From a virus: a stretch of DNA of 26,227 nt. This document shows, piece by piece, positions 7,262-16,292 of the stretch. A program made the translations under genes and the position numbers. The number at the start of each line of letters is the position of its first letter. The stretch's first letter is position 1. Where the stretch lies: positions 1 through 26,227 of the IMG/VR virus record IMGVR_UViG_3300020469_000226; one strand, written 5' to 3'. The notes under the pieces were generated by a model, which had not been told where the DNA came from, ran no database searches, and was given only the letters and a program-made list of their open reading frames with translations.

Positions 7262-8950
7262 ATGGCGAATAGAGTTCCCTTAATCATTAATACGACTGCT
7301 AATCAGATTCAAGAACTAGCTGTAGGAGATTGCTTAGATTTAACTGCTTCTGGAATTAGTAATGCTGGTGTTATAACTGCTACGAAATTTGTTGGAGATG
7401 GATCGCTTTTAACCAACCTTGCTGGTGTTTCTGCTTTATCAGATGTTGCTGATGATGTTACACCACAACTTGGTGGTAATTTAGATATTAATGGTAAGAT
7501 AGTAAATGGTTCTGGTAGTATAGTTATTACTGGTGGTATACAGGCAACATCATTTACTGGTTCTGTAGTTGGTGATGTAACTGGTAATGTATCTGGTTCT
7601 GCTGGATCTGCTTCTGGATTAACTGGAAATCCAGCAATACAGGTAGCAAGTGTTGTTGCTACTGGACATATACAGGCAGACACTGTATCTGTAGCATCTA
7701 CATTAACTTATGAAGACGTAACTAATATAGATTCTGTTGGTGTTGTAACTGCGAGAACAGGTATTAAAGTTCTTGGTGGTGGTATTGATGCTGTTGGTAC
7801 TATAACCGCTACATCATTTAGTGGTGATGGGTCTGGTTTAACTAATGTTGGTGGTGGTATTAGTGATATTGTCGATGATACAACTCCACAACTTGGTGGT
7901 AATTTAGATATTAATGGTAAAACTATTAATGGAACTGGAAATATTACTATTACTGGTAATGTAACTGCTACAGCATTTAGTGGTGATGGGTCTGGTTTAA
8001 CCAATATTGGTGGTGGTATTAGTGATATTGTCGATGATACAACTCCACAACTTGGTGGAGACCTAGATCTTAATGGTAAAGCTATTCTTGGAACAACTAA
8101 CATTAAGGTTGATGCTCCTTCAGGTCCTGGAGTCCAGGTCATGTTGTCAAATAATGCTTTAACTGGAAATGGAACAAACCCTGATGTTGCAGTACTTGGT
8201 TATGCTTCTGGTGGATCTGTAAAGGCAAGTATAAGAGCAGCAGTATATGGTGAAGGGTGGATGTCATTCCACAATAATAATGATAGTGAGAAGATGAGAC
8301 TCACTGCTGCTGGTGCATTAGGTATTGGAACTGATGTTGTTAGTGGAAAACTAGATGTATATGGTGCTATATACGCACAAGATAGACCAAATAATTCTGG
8401 TGCTCAAGTATCTGCTGATGGAGCACTTGAAATATGGAGAGACAATAGTGATGCTTATATTGACTTTAAATCAGGAACTGGAGAAGATTTTGATTGCCGC
8501 ATTCAACAAGCTAGTAATGGTTTAAATTTTGTTACTGGTGGTAATGGAAATGCAACTCAAGTTTCTCTTGAAGTATTATCTGGTGGTGATGTAAAAGCAT
8601 CTTCTGGTAGTGTATATGATATTAAAGGTAACTTAAGAACGGTTCCTTTAAATGATCAACAGGCTAGTGCTAATTATGATCTAATATCCACTGATGCTGG
8701 AAAGTGTATTCACGCACATGCTACAACAACACAAGTCACGGTTAAGAATTCTGTGTTTGCTGCAGGAGATATGGTAACTATTTTGAATGGTGATGCAAAT
8801 AACTTAACAATTACTGAAGATAGTGGATTTGCTTTAAGAAATTCTGGAGATGGAACAACTGGTAATAGAATACTGGGTGCATTTGGTATGGCAACAATAT
8901 ATTTCTCAGGACCTAGTGTAGGTTATATATCAGGTGCTGGACTAAGTTAA
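7262..8950 (+). CDS. Tail-fibre protein with repeated TPQLGGNLDINGK modules (562 aa)
   Basis: Three copies of the phage-fibre motif (D)D(V/T)TPQLGG(N/D)LD(I/L)NGK lie near residues 60, 204 and 257. The last two belong to a near-identical 53-residue direct repeat. Residues 95-125 carry the GDVTGNVSGSAGSASGLTGNP shaft pattern, and residues 145-170 the DVTNIDSVGVVTARTGIKV module shared with the 847-aa fibre at 4291. Residues 330-365 (EKMRLTAAGALGIGTD, KLDVYGAIYAQ) match a motif common in fibres. The C-terminus, about 460-562, looks like a knob (YDLISTDAGKCIHAHA ... GYISGAGLS). A late promoter lies 22 nt upstream and CGGA, a weak ribosome site, lies just before the ATG. Very likely a structural fibre; the receptor is unknown. 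Confidence 0.78.
   Translation: MANRVPLIINTTANQIQELAVGDCLDLTASGISNAGVITATKFVGDGSLLTNLAGVSALSDVADDVTPQLGGNLDINGKIVNGSGSIVITGGIQATSFTGSVVGDVTGNVSGSAGSASGLTGNPAIQVASVVATGHIQADTVSVASTLTYEDVTNIDSVGVVTARTGIKVLGGGIDAVGTITATSFSGDGSGLTNVGGGISDIVDDTTPQLGGNLDINGKTINGTGNITITGNVTATAFSGDGSGLTNIGGGISDIVDDTTPQLGGDLDLNGKAILGTTNIKVDAPSGPGVQVMLSNNALTGNGTNPDVAVLGYASGGSVKASIRAAVYGEGWMSFHNNNDSEKMRLTAAGALGIGTDVVSGKLDVYGAIYAQDRPNNSGAQVSADGALEIWRDNSDAYIDFKSGTGEDFDCRIQQASNGLNFVTGGNGNATQVSLEVLSGGDVKASSGSVYDIKGNLRTVPLNDQQASANYDLISTDAGKCIHAHATTTQVTVKNSVFAAGDMVTILNGDANNLTITEDSGFALRNSGDGTTGNRILGAFGMATIYFSGPSVGYISGAGLS
7815..8079 (+). repeat. Two 159-nt-spaced direct repeats inside fibre gene
   Basis: The segment starting catttagtggtgatgggtct at 7815 recurs at 7974, 159 nt (53 codons) later, nearly identical for about 105 bases. 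Encoded units read FSGDGSGLTN(V/I)GGGISDIV, then DDTTPQLGG. A more diverged third copy of the TPQLGG part lies near 7441-7500. The high DNA identity points to recent duplication. Confidence 0.85.
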
Positions 8951-8953
8951 ATT

Positions 8954-11497
8954 ATGTCTCAACAACAAATACTATTGGGTGCTGGTGGTAAGATAAGTTA
9001 TCAAATTGCTGTAAGTACTACCTACCAAACTGAAGGTGGCACTGTAACAACTACTGTAACAACTACAAATGTTCCTAGTGGAACTACTTTATATTGGTCG
9101 GTAGATGGATCAGTAACATCTGCTGATTTTTCATCAGGTTCAATGACTGGATCTGGAACTATTTCAAATGGTTCATTTAGTTTCTCTCATACTCTTTCTG
9201 CAGATTTAGCTACAGAAGGTAGTGAAAGTATGATAATGAAGTTGTATGAAGATTCTGGTAGAACAATACTTTTAGATACTTCTGCTACTGTGACTGTTGC
9301 TGATAGTAGTGTTACACCAACCATGAATACTAGTGGTTTAGAGCATTGGTGGGAATTTAATGAAAAGGTAGAAGGAGGAGGACAAACTGGTACTTATTTT
9401 GAATATGATGCTAATACTACTGGTCATATTAATTTTCAGGAGCAGGGAATAATTTACTCAGGTCCAAGTGGTGACTATCAAATGGGAACGGGTGACTTTA
9501 CCATTGAATGTTGGGTTTGGAAAAACAATTCTTCTCACAGAGGTATCTGGCAGATATCTACATCTTCTCAAGGTTTGAAAACCAGTAACTTAGATCTTAC
9601 TTTGGCAGTAGGATTTCAAAATTATTGTTGGCAAATCTATGGTGTTAATAATGGCAGTGGAGTTGGATATAGTCAAGGACCTACTTATACTAATTATCCT
9701 CCTAATACTGCTGGTGATTGGCATCATTTAGCATTAGTTCGTAGATCTGGAAGTATTTTAACTTTATATGTTGATGGGGTGAAACATATTGAAGAAACTG
9801 GTTGCAATCAGAATTATACTGGAAACTATATTTGTCTTGGTGGATATTATAATACTAGTTATAGGCATTTTGGTAAAATAAGTAATTTTAGATTAGTAAA
9901 AGGACAAGCAATTTATACTGAGCAATTCACACCACCACAAGGACCATTAGCAGCAGGAAGTGGTGGGGCAAATCATATAAATGCTTACCAAGCCTATGAT
10001 GGAACTGTTGGTACAAATGTTAAACTATTAGGTGCTCGTCATCTTACTAATTACTTAACTTGGGATATATCTCCTCTCTCATGGTCTCTGAGTGGTCAGA
10101 ATGTTTCTTCTCCTGGATCTCAGTACAGTGGATCGAATCATTCAAATGCTAGAGGATGTGTAGCGGATTTAATTGGAACTAATGACATATATGATCAAGG
10201 TAGTTATTCCTCATTACAGGGATCTACTGCTGGTAAAAAATATGTATATGAAGATGGTGTTGGATATTGGAAATTTAACTATCCAGTTAAATATGGAAAG
10301 TCTGTAGGATATGGTGCGGTTCAATATGATCCTTCTAGTAATGATGATTATGTTTATACTGATGGATCTAATAATGATTCATTGTTTAACTTTAATAGCA
10401 ATACAGATTTTACACTTGAAGCATTTGTAAAGGTTGGTAGTGTTGGTACTGGTGCGAAGGGAACGAGAAATATTATTAGCAGATGGCAAACGGGTAACTA
10501 TTGTTTCCAGATGCATTTCAGATGTAATCCAAGTCGGATTGGGTTTACTGGTGGTCCCAGTATTACAGTTGAAAATTCAAATACATGTAATTGGCAAGCT
10601 AATACATGGCATCATGTAGCAATAACAAGAAGAGGTAGTAATAGTAATAACTGCACCTTCTGGGCAGACGGTGAAGAGAAAGGAACCTTTACATATACAC
10701 AAGGTCCTTATAGTAATAATAATCAACCAGTTGTTATTGGTGCTAATTTGGATGGTGTTACTACTTACAGTATGGAAGATGGAATGATAAGTAATGTAAG
10801 AATTATTAGAGGTTATGCTTTATATGGTGGATTTAGTGGTGTTGATAGCTTCACACCACCAACAGAACCATTAACAAAAACCAGTCAGGGTCTTGGTGCT
10901 GTTGGAGAAGAGGATAGTGTAAGACTCATTTGTTGCCAAGACCCAAGGGATGTTACTACTGTTGATTCAACTTTATCTAATGGATGGACCAGTGCTTTAA
11001 CTAGTTCTGGTGATCCTGTAGCTGTTTCTGACAGTCCATTCGGTACTCGTAGTGGTGCGTTTACTTTCTTTATGTCACTTTTCAGTTATACCAATACTAC
11101 AACTTGGTGGATGATGGCAACAAATGATGATGGTAATAATTTTATTGCGACAAAAGATGATAATTTCAGATTAGATAGTGATCAAAATACTCAAGCTAAT
11201 TATCAAGCATCTAGTTATACAGTACCAAATAATCAAGAAGTAACTTTCTATTTTACTATGAGTGCTAGTGGAACATTCAAAGTATATAAGAATGGAGTAT
11301 ACCTTGGGTCTGGTAATTATAGTGGAACTTGGTCAGATGATGGTGTAGTATTTCAATATCTTGATAAGTATACTGGATCATCATTTCAATGGACAAAGCA
11401 AATGTTTTTCTCTGGATTCTATAATCGAGAATTGAGTGCTAGTGAAATTAGTTCTAATCAAGCTTATCATAATTTAAGATTGGGTACTGGACTTTAA
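8954..11497 (+). CDS. Putative carbohydrate-binding virion protein with Calx-beta-like and LamG-like domains (847 aa)
   Basis: Residues 15-115 resemble a Calx-beta fold (SADFSSGSMTGSGTISNG, then LSADLATEGSESMIMKLYED). Two clear LamG/concanavalin-like domains follow, each with the pattern DFT(I/L)E...WHH(L/V)A(L/I)...VDG or ADG...ISN(F/V)R(L/I)(V/I)(K/R)G. The first spans about 150-335 (DFTIECWVW near 181, WHHLALVRR near 256, FRLVKGQAIYT near 312). The second spans about 455-645 (DFTLEAFV near 485, WHHVAITRR near 552). The last 170 residues look like a third, degenerate copy ending in GFYNRELSASEISSNQ. LamG domains bind sugars or proteins, so this fits a surface-binding virion protein. It starts 3 nt after the previous stop. 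No catalytic residues are evident. Confidence 0.75.
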   Translation: MSQQQILLGAGGKISYQIAVSTTYQTEGGTVTTTVTTTNVPSGTTLYWSVDGSVTSADFSSGSMTGSGTISNGSFSFSHTLSADLATEGSESMIMKLYEDSGRTILLDTSATVTVADSSVTPTMNTSGLEHWWEFNEKVEGGGQTGTYFEYDANTTGHINFQEQGIIYSGPSGDYQMGTGDFTIECWVWKNNSSHRGIWQISTSSQGLKTSNLDLTLAVGFQNYCWQIYGVNNGSGVGYSQGPTYTNYPPNTAGDWHHLALVRRSGSILTLYVDGVKHIEETGCNQNYTGNYICLGGYYNTSYRHFGKISNFRLVKGQAIYTEQFTPPQGPLAAGSGGANHINAYQAYDGTVGTNVKLLGARHLTNYLTWDISPLSWSLSGQNVSSPGSQYSGSNHSNARGCVADLIGTNDIYDQGSYSSLQGSTAGKKYVYEDGVGYWKFNYPVKYGKSVGYGAVQYDPSSNDDYVYTDGSNNDSLFNFNSNTDFTLEAFVKVGSVGTGAKGTRNIISRWQTGNYCFQMHFRCNPSRIGFTGGPSITVENSNTCNWQANTWHHVAITRRGSNSNNCTFWADGEEKGTFTYTQGPYSNNNQPVVIGANLDGVTTYSMEDGMISNVRIIRGYALYGGFSGVDSFTPPTEPLTKTSQGLGAVGEEDSVRLICCQDPRDVTTVDSTLSNGWTSALTSSGDPVAVSDSPFGTRSGAFTFFMSLFSYTNTTTWWMMATNDDGNNFIATKDDNFRLDSDQNTQANYQASSYTVPNNQEVTFYFTMSASGTFKVYKNGVYLGSGNYSGTWSDDGVVFQYLDKYTGSSFQWTKQMFFSGFYNRELSASEISSNQAYHNLRLGTGL

Positions 11498-11511
11498 TTA
11501 AATTTAATCAT

Positions 11512-11520
11512 ACTAAATAA
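11512..11520 (+). promoter_or_regulatory. T4-like late promoter (ACTAAATAA)
   Basis: CTAAATA (11513-11519) lies in the 46-nt gap after the LamG protein gene and 24 nt before the next ATG. It is a one-base variant of the TATAAATA late element, also seen at 26189. Confidence 0.5.
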
Positions 11521-11543
11521 TACTATACGAAATTATACTTAAG

Positions 11544-11897
11544 ATGCCTTACGTTGGCAGATCTCCTGACACTGCTGCTTCTACTGCGACTGCTGTAGAA
11601 CCAAAGTTTATTGCTGTATCTAGTGACTTCACTGTTTCGAGCAATAAAAAGTATTTGGTTGATACAAGTTCAAATATAGTTACTATAACTCTACCTTTGG
11701 ATAGAGAGATAGGTGATTCTATTGAGGTTGTAGATGCTGAGGCAACATGGGAGATAAATAATCTTACCATTTCATCTCAGGGTGGAGACAAGTTTAAAGA
11801 TTTTTCTGGTATAGTTGATTCTCCTCTAATTTGTGATGTTGGAGGTTCAACTTTACTTTTGATTTGGGAAGGAGACAACTGGAGGTTAATCGCATGA
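11544..11897 (+). CDS. Small virion protein with fibre-knob-like domain (117 aa)
   Basis: It begins MPYVGRSPDTAAST, a short leader shared in style with the 131-aa protein at 6841. Residues 25-117 form one beta domain (KKYLVDTSSNIVTITLPLDREIG, DSIEVVDAEATWEINNLTI, terminal WEGDNWRLIA). It parallels the C-terminal domain of the 234-aa fibre protein at 1833, with the same order of VDTSS, TxTLP, GDxIxVxD and a closing tryptophan strand. It may be a free-standing copy of a fibre tip or cap. The final ATGA overlaps the next start, and GGAGG inside this gene serves as the next ribosome site. A virion role is inferred. Confidence 0.68.
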   Translation: MPYVGRSPDTAASTATAVEPKFIAVSSDFTVSSNKKYLVDTSSNIVTITLPLDREIGDSIEVVDAEATWEINNLTISSQGGDKFKDFSGIVDSPLICDVGGSTLLLIWEGDNWRLIA

Positions 11898-12286
11898 GTC
11901 CTTTATATCTTAGTGGTAGTATGTTATCTGGCTCCAGTGGTGGTGGCGGTGGCGGTGGTGGATTGCAGTTTAATCAGCAAGATAAATTTTATGTTCATGC
12001 TTTGAGGAGAGATCAGGATGGTATGCTTAGATACACTAAACAAAAGACTAATGAAGGTGGTGTAGTTGATGTTTCTCATCGATTAGATGGATCACAATTA
12101 CCTGGATTTTTGGATGGTATAGACTATGTTGATGAAACAACTGAAAATAAAGAGTATTTAAATCACTCAGCAGATAAATATCAACAGTATAGGTTTGATT
12201 TTCGCAAACTTTCATATTATATTGATGCAGAGGGATATCTCGTTGCACAATTTGGTGATTATGATTATTCGGTAGGACCCAAATAG
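11894..12286 (+). CDS. Small virion protein with poly-glycine linker (130 aa)
   Basis: I chose ATG 11894 over an upstream in-frame ATG at 11864. It overlaps the preceding stop as ATGA and has GGAGG at 11881-11885. After a short leader (MSPLYLSGSMLSGSS) comes a run of eight glycines (residues 16-23), then LQFNQQDKFYVHALRRDQDGMLRYTK and an acidic, tyrosine-rich region (DKYQQYRFDFRKLSYYIDAEGYLVAQFGDYDYS). The glycine run looks like a flexible tether between a docking peptide and a globular part. No known enzymatic motif is visible. The next gene begins 15 nt after its stop. Function unknown; virion association is inferred from the cluster. Confidence 0.68.
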   Translation: MSPLYLSGSMLSGSSGGGGGGGGLQFNQQDKFYVHALRRDQDGMLRYTKQKTNEGGVVDVSHRLDGSQLPGFLDGIDYVDETTENKEYLNHSADKYQQYRFDFRKLSYYIDAEGYLVAQFGDYDYSVGPK

Positions 12287-12301
12287 GAGTTAAAAAAACA
12301 A

Positions 12302-15300
12302 ATGGCTGAATTCAGGATTGGTAGACTTAAATTTAATTGGCGAGGTGTGTGGGTTGTCAGCACTGCATATGTTATTGACGACATCGTAAAATTTGGTGCG
12401 AATACCTATGTTTGTACTACAAATCATACTTCAACTGCTAGTGAGACTAATTTCTACGTTGGAGATTTAAGTAATTGGAGTTTACATACTGAGGGTCTTT
12501 CGTTAAAGGGTGCTTGGGAAACAAATACTTTTTATAAACAAAATGATATCTTTAAGTATGGTAATACTCAGTATAGAGTAATAGCTTCGCATACTTCTGG
12601 AAATGCTTTTACTTTTACACCAGGTGGTGTACAAGCTTTAGAAGAATATCTAGAGTCATTTAACTTTGAAAATACTTGGGATAATACTACTGAGTATCAA
12701 GCAGGTGATGTAGTAACATTTGGTGGATATACTTATGTTTCTAAGAGTATTAATACTAATAAAGCACCTGCCACAAATACCTCAGACTGGGATATTTTAA
12801 CCACAGGATTTAATGTTGTTGGTGAATGGAATTCTGGAACAAATTATATTCAAGGTGACGTTGTTAAATTTGGTGGTGCTAGTTTCGTTGCTGTAGTTAA
12901 TAATCTTAATAATTCGCCATCATCAGGTGGATCTTCTGTTTGGAAATTAGTTGTAGAAGGTCTTTCTTGGAAGGGTAATTGGGATTATGCAACTACCTAT
13001 AAGAAAGGGGAGGCTGTAAAGAGATTAAGTAATAGTTATATTGGTATCTCCACAACAGGAAACTTAAATCAGGATCCTGCTACTGATGCTAGTGGTACTT
13101 ATTGGAATGTATTAGCGGAAGGTGCTGCTAATAATGTTATGAGTAACGAAGGTGACTTGGTTTACTATACATCTGGAGCAACAAGACTTCCTGCTGGTAC
13201 TGATGGTCAAGTATTAACTATCAATAATCATTCTGGAGTTCCATCTTGGGATAATAATAGTGTAACTAATCCAGTTTTCTATGTAACAGAAGAAGGAAAT
13301 GATACTTATGATGGTTCAAATATCAGTAGATCATTCGCTACTATTAAAAAGGCATGTGGAATCGCAACTGGTCCTGCTACAATTTATGTGAAGGCAGGTA
13401 CATATGAAGAACAGTTACCTATTATTGTTCCAGAAGGAATTACAATTGTTGGTGATAACTTAAGAACTACAAAAATTAGACCAACTACTGGAGATTCTCA
13501 TTTCCAAGAAATAGAATTAGCTAGTACTCCATCTGAAACATATACTGTGGCTAACGCTACTTACAATAATACTAGTGGAGATATGGTGTTGACTATTGGT
13601 TCACACTCTCTTCATGTTAATGATAGTATTAAGATTGCTGATGAATCAATAACATTTAGTTGTAATTCTTTTGGTGCTACTGGTCCTGCTTCTCAGAAAG
13701 CATATCCTAGACCAATAGTTGAGGGTGTAACAAATGATTATGTTACTGGTAAGAATGTTAAGGTTATTGAAATTACTGCCACTACTATCACAGTAAACGT
13801 TAATAAGAAGAGAGGACAAGCAATTAGTATTACTGAAGCACATACATTTGTGAGTGCTACTGCTGGAGGAATTCAAAAATCTGAGTTCCAGATTTCTTTA
13901 GGTACTTATATTACTAATGGTGCTGGAACAAAAAATGCATTGGTTTTAAATGCTGATTATGCTGAGAAGAAGATTGATATAGCACCATTAACTGGTGGAC
14001 TATGGACAACATCTGATACTTGGGATCAAGGTGCTTCTCCTATATCTATATTATCTACTTTAACAAGACCTAATAACGAGTCTTATATGTTCTTGATGAG
14101 TAATAGGACAATGCTCAAGGATATATTAATGGATGGATTGACTGGATTCCAACCAGCAGGTCAAGTTGCTCAAATTACTGCTTCTATTAGTGGAACTATT
14201 GTTACAGGAACAAATTTCTTCCCAGATTTGGTTGGAACAACTGTAACAGGAACTAGTGTTACTGCTGGAACTAAGGTTAATAATTTTATAAGTTCTTCTC
14301 AAATTGAGGTAGATAAGGTTCAGACCGTTTCTTCTACTCAATTAACATTTACTGCTACACCAGAAGACCCAAATAATGCAACTATAAAGGGTGTATATGT
14401 TTCATTGAACCCTGCTAGTCCAATTACGAAATCACCATATATTTCAAACTGTTCTGCCCAATCTATAGGTGGTGTAGGAGCAATGGTTGATGGTCAGGTT
14501 CACCGTCAATTTGCCGATGATGGTATAAACCCATCAAACAAATCAATTGTGATGGACTCCTTTACTCAAATACATGATGGTGGTATGGGATTCTTTATCA
14601 CTAACGCTGCTGCATCTGAACTTGTTTCTTCATTCACATACTATTGCCACATAAGTTATGCTGCTACTCGTGGTGGTAGAATTAGATCTCTTGCTGGAAA
14701 CAGTTCATGGGGTAACTATGGTATTGTAAGTTCTGGATATAGTAATAATGAGAAAGCATTAGAAGGAACTGTTGAAGGTTTGATAGCTCAATATGATGCT
14801 TCTAATGTAACTGGTGGTGCTGGATTCTCTATTAACGAAAGAATTAAAGGTGCTGATTCTGGTGCTATTGGATATGTTAATACTATCCAAGGAACAACTC
14901 AAGAAAATCTATATTATTCTCTAATTACTGCTGGACCTGTAAGTGCTGGTGGAACTGGATTTAGATCTGGTGAAGAAATTGAAGGATTAACTACAGGAAC
15001 TAAAGCAAATCTTATTTCTAACACCAATGCTAACAGAGGACAGGATGGTAGAACATTGGTTCTTGCTGGATTAAGTACTGCTGTTGTTGAGAATGGTAGT
15101 ATTCAGTTCCTAACTGGATCTGGTAATGGTGGACTTGGTAATGTGAATATTAGTGGTGCTGATCCATTTACGTTCGTGATTAGTGGTGTAAGTAGAGTTG
15201 GTGCTGATGGAAGAGGATCTGTTGTTATTGATAGAAGTGAATGGGCTACAACAGGTGTTGCTCATACTGGTGCGATTACCGAAATTATAAAGTATCCTAA

Positions 15301-16246
15301 CCAGACAACTTCTACTGCTTCATTACTTACTCCTCTATATGCTAATGAAACTACAATTAATGTTTCTACTATTACTGGATTTGACCCTAACGAATTTGTT
15401 CTAATTGATAAGGAGTTATGTAAGATTGCTTCTTTCCCAACATCAAACTCAATTACAGTCACAAGAGCATCTCAGGGAGCAGGTATAGCATCTGATTATC
15501 CTACAGGACAGTCTATAGTTTCTATAGGTGCTAGTTCTCTTGTATCTAATGCTGAAATACAAAAAGATTTTGAATCTGCTGATATATCAATGAGAGTATT
15601 TGATGCTTCCGTTTATGAACTAGATCAATACTATAAGATTGAGGATGAGTTTGTTAAGGTAGTTGGTATAAACACTGATATTCATGGATTAACTACAATA
15701 ACACTTGTTGAAGATAAAGCTGCTAAGTGTTATGATGAGCAGAATATTAATATTAGATATATCTTTAGTCAGGCAAGATTAACTGGACATGACTTCCTAC
15801 AAGTAGGAACTGGTGGAACCGTTACAACTAACTGGCCTGATGTTCCTGAGCAAGATCCTGCTCAATCTCAGGAAATTAATGAGAGTTATCCTGGTCGTGT
15901 TTTCTATGTGTCAACTGACCATGAAGGTAACTTCCGTGTTGGTAGATACTTCCGTGTTAACCAAGCAACTGGATCAGCAACATTGAACGCTAACGCATTT
16001 GATCTTTCTGGTTTGACCAACTTACAATTGGGTTCTATTGGTGCTCAGTTGGGTGCTGCTATCAACGAGTTCTCAACCGATGGAACACTTTCTCAGAACA
16101 GTAATGAGAAGTGTCCTACACAGGCTGCTGTAAAAACTTATGTTGATACGAACATAACCAGTTTGACCAATGATACTAACGTTGGATTAACATCTGTTCA
16201 GACAGATGCTTTAACTCAGGCATTTTGGCTTGGGTTGAGTGCTTAA
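12302..16246 (+). CDS. Giant virion protein: five CBM5/12-like repeats plus pectin-lyase-like region (1314 aa)
   Basis: The largest gene here has AGGAG (12285-12289) before its ATG. Residues 10-275 contain five tandem units of about 50 residues with the pattern W...Y..GD(V/I)VK(F/Y)G...Y......W.....G (for example FNWRGVWVVSTAYVIDDIVK, WNSGTNYIQGDVVKFGGASF). This resembles chitin/cellulose-binding CBM5/12 modules. Residues 325-400 (FYVTEEGNDTYDGSNISRSF, then IYVKAGTYEEQLPIIVPEG) are the typical N-terminal entry into a right-handed beta-helix, as in pectin-lyase-like phage tailspikes. A long beta-rich middle follows. The last 120 residues (VFYVSTDHEGNFRVGRYFRV ... CPTQAAVKTYVD) resemble the conserved tail of large virion proteins in cyanophages. 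Its 3' end uses more C-ending codons than the rest. Possible polysaccharide-binding or degrading spike; no catalytic residues could be assigned. Confidence 0.78.
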   Translation: MAEFRIGRLKFNWRGVWVVSTAYVIDDIVKFGANTYVCTTNHTSTASETNFYVGDLSNWSLHTEGLSLKGAWETNTFYKQNDIFKYGNTQYRVIASHTSGNAFTFTPGGVQALEEYLESFNFENTWDNTTEYQAGDVVTFGGYTYVSKSINTNKAPATNTSDWDILTTGFNVVGEWNSGTNYIQGDVVKFGGASFVAVVNNLNNSPSSGGSSVWKLVVEGLSWKGNWDYATTYKKGEAVKRLSNSYIGISTTGNLNQDPATDASGTYWNVLAEGAANNVMSNEGDLVYYTSGATRLPAGTDGQVLTINNHSGVPSWDNNSVTNPVFYVTEEGNDTYDGSNISRSFATIKKACGIATGPATIYVKAGTYEEQLPIIVPEGITIVGDNLRTTKIRPTTGDSHFQEIELASTPSETYTVANATYNNTSGDMVLTIGSHSLHVNDSIKIADESITFSCNSFGATGPASQKAYPRPIVEGVTNDYVTGKNVKVIEITATTITVNVNKKRGQAISITEAHTFVSATAGGIQKSEFQISLGTYITNGAGTKNALVLNADYAEKKIDIAPLTGGLWTTSDTWDQGASPISILSTLTRPNNESYMFLMSNRTMLKDILMDGLTGFQPAGQVAQITASISGTIVTGTNFFPDLVGTTVTGTSVTAGTKVNNFISSSQIEVDKVQTVSSTQLTFTATPEDPNNATIKGVYVSLNPASPITKSPYISNCSAQSIGGVGAMVDGQVHRQFADDGINPSNKSIVMDSFTQIHDGGMGFFITNAAASELVSSFTYYCHISYAATRGGRIRSLAGNSSWGNYGIVSSGYSNNEKALEGTVEGLIAQYDASNVTGGAGFSINERIKGADSGAIGYVNTIQGTTQENLYYSLITAGPVSAGGTGFRSGEEIEGLTTGTKANLISNTNANRGQDGRTLVLAGLSTAVVENGSIQFLTGSGNGGLGNVNISGADPFTFVISGVSRVGADGRGSVVIDRSEWATTGVAHTGAITEIIKYPNQTTSTASLLTPLYANETTINVSTITGFDPNEFVLIDKELCKIASFPTSNSITVTRASQGAGIASDYPTGQSIVSIGASSLVSNAEIQKDFESADISMRVFDASVYELDQYYKIEDEFVKVVGINTDIHGLTTITLVEDKAAKCYDEQNINIRYIFSQARLTGHDFLQVGTGGTVTTNWPDVPEQDPAQSQEINESYPGRVFYVSTDHEGNFRVGRYFRVNQATGSATLNANAFDLSGLTNLQLGSIGAQLGAAINEFSTDGTLSQNSNEKCPTQAAVKTYVDTNITSLTNDTNVGLTSVQTDALTQAFWLGLSA

Positions 16247-16256
16247 TAATTAGGAC

Positions 16257-16266
16257 CTATAAATAC
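16257..16266 (+). promoter_or_regulatory. T4-like late promoter (CTATAAATAC)
   Basis: TATAAATA (16258-16265) is a full match to the late consensus in the 46-nt gap after the giant virion gene and 27 nt before the next start. It would drive the 109-aa protein and the cysteine-rich adhesin. Confidence 0.72.
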
Positions 16267-16292
16267 TACAAGAAGAGGAACACTTTTAAAAA

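Noticed and set aside
7815-8079. Regularly spaced repeats as a possible CRISPR array
   Set aside because: Only two close copies, 159 nt apart, in frame and translated as a known fibre motif. No unique spacers of equal length and no cas genes.
7309-8142. Long minus-strand open frames opposite the 562-aa fibre gene (124 and 144 codons)
   Set aside because: They mirror the GGT/ACT/GAT-rich repeats of the plus-strand fibre, are proline-rich without domain pattern, and lack ribosome sites. The strong plus-strand gene explains them.
11864-11893. Upstream start for the 130-aa poly-glycine protein
   Set aside because: ATG 11864 would overlap the previous gene by 34 nt without a ribosome site; ATG 11894 has GGAGG and an ATGA overlap.
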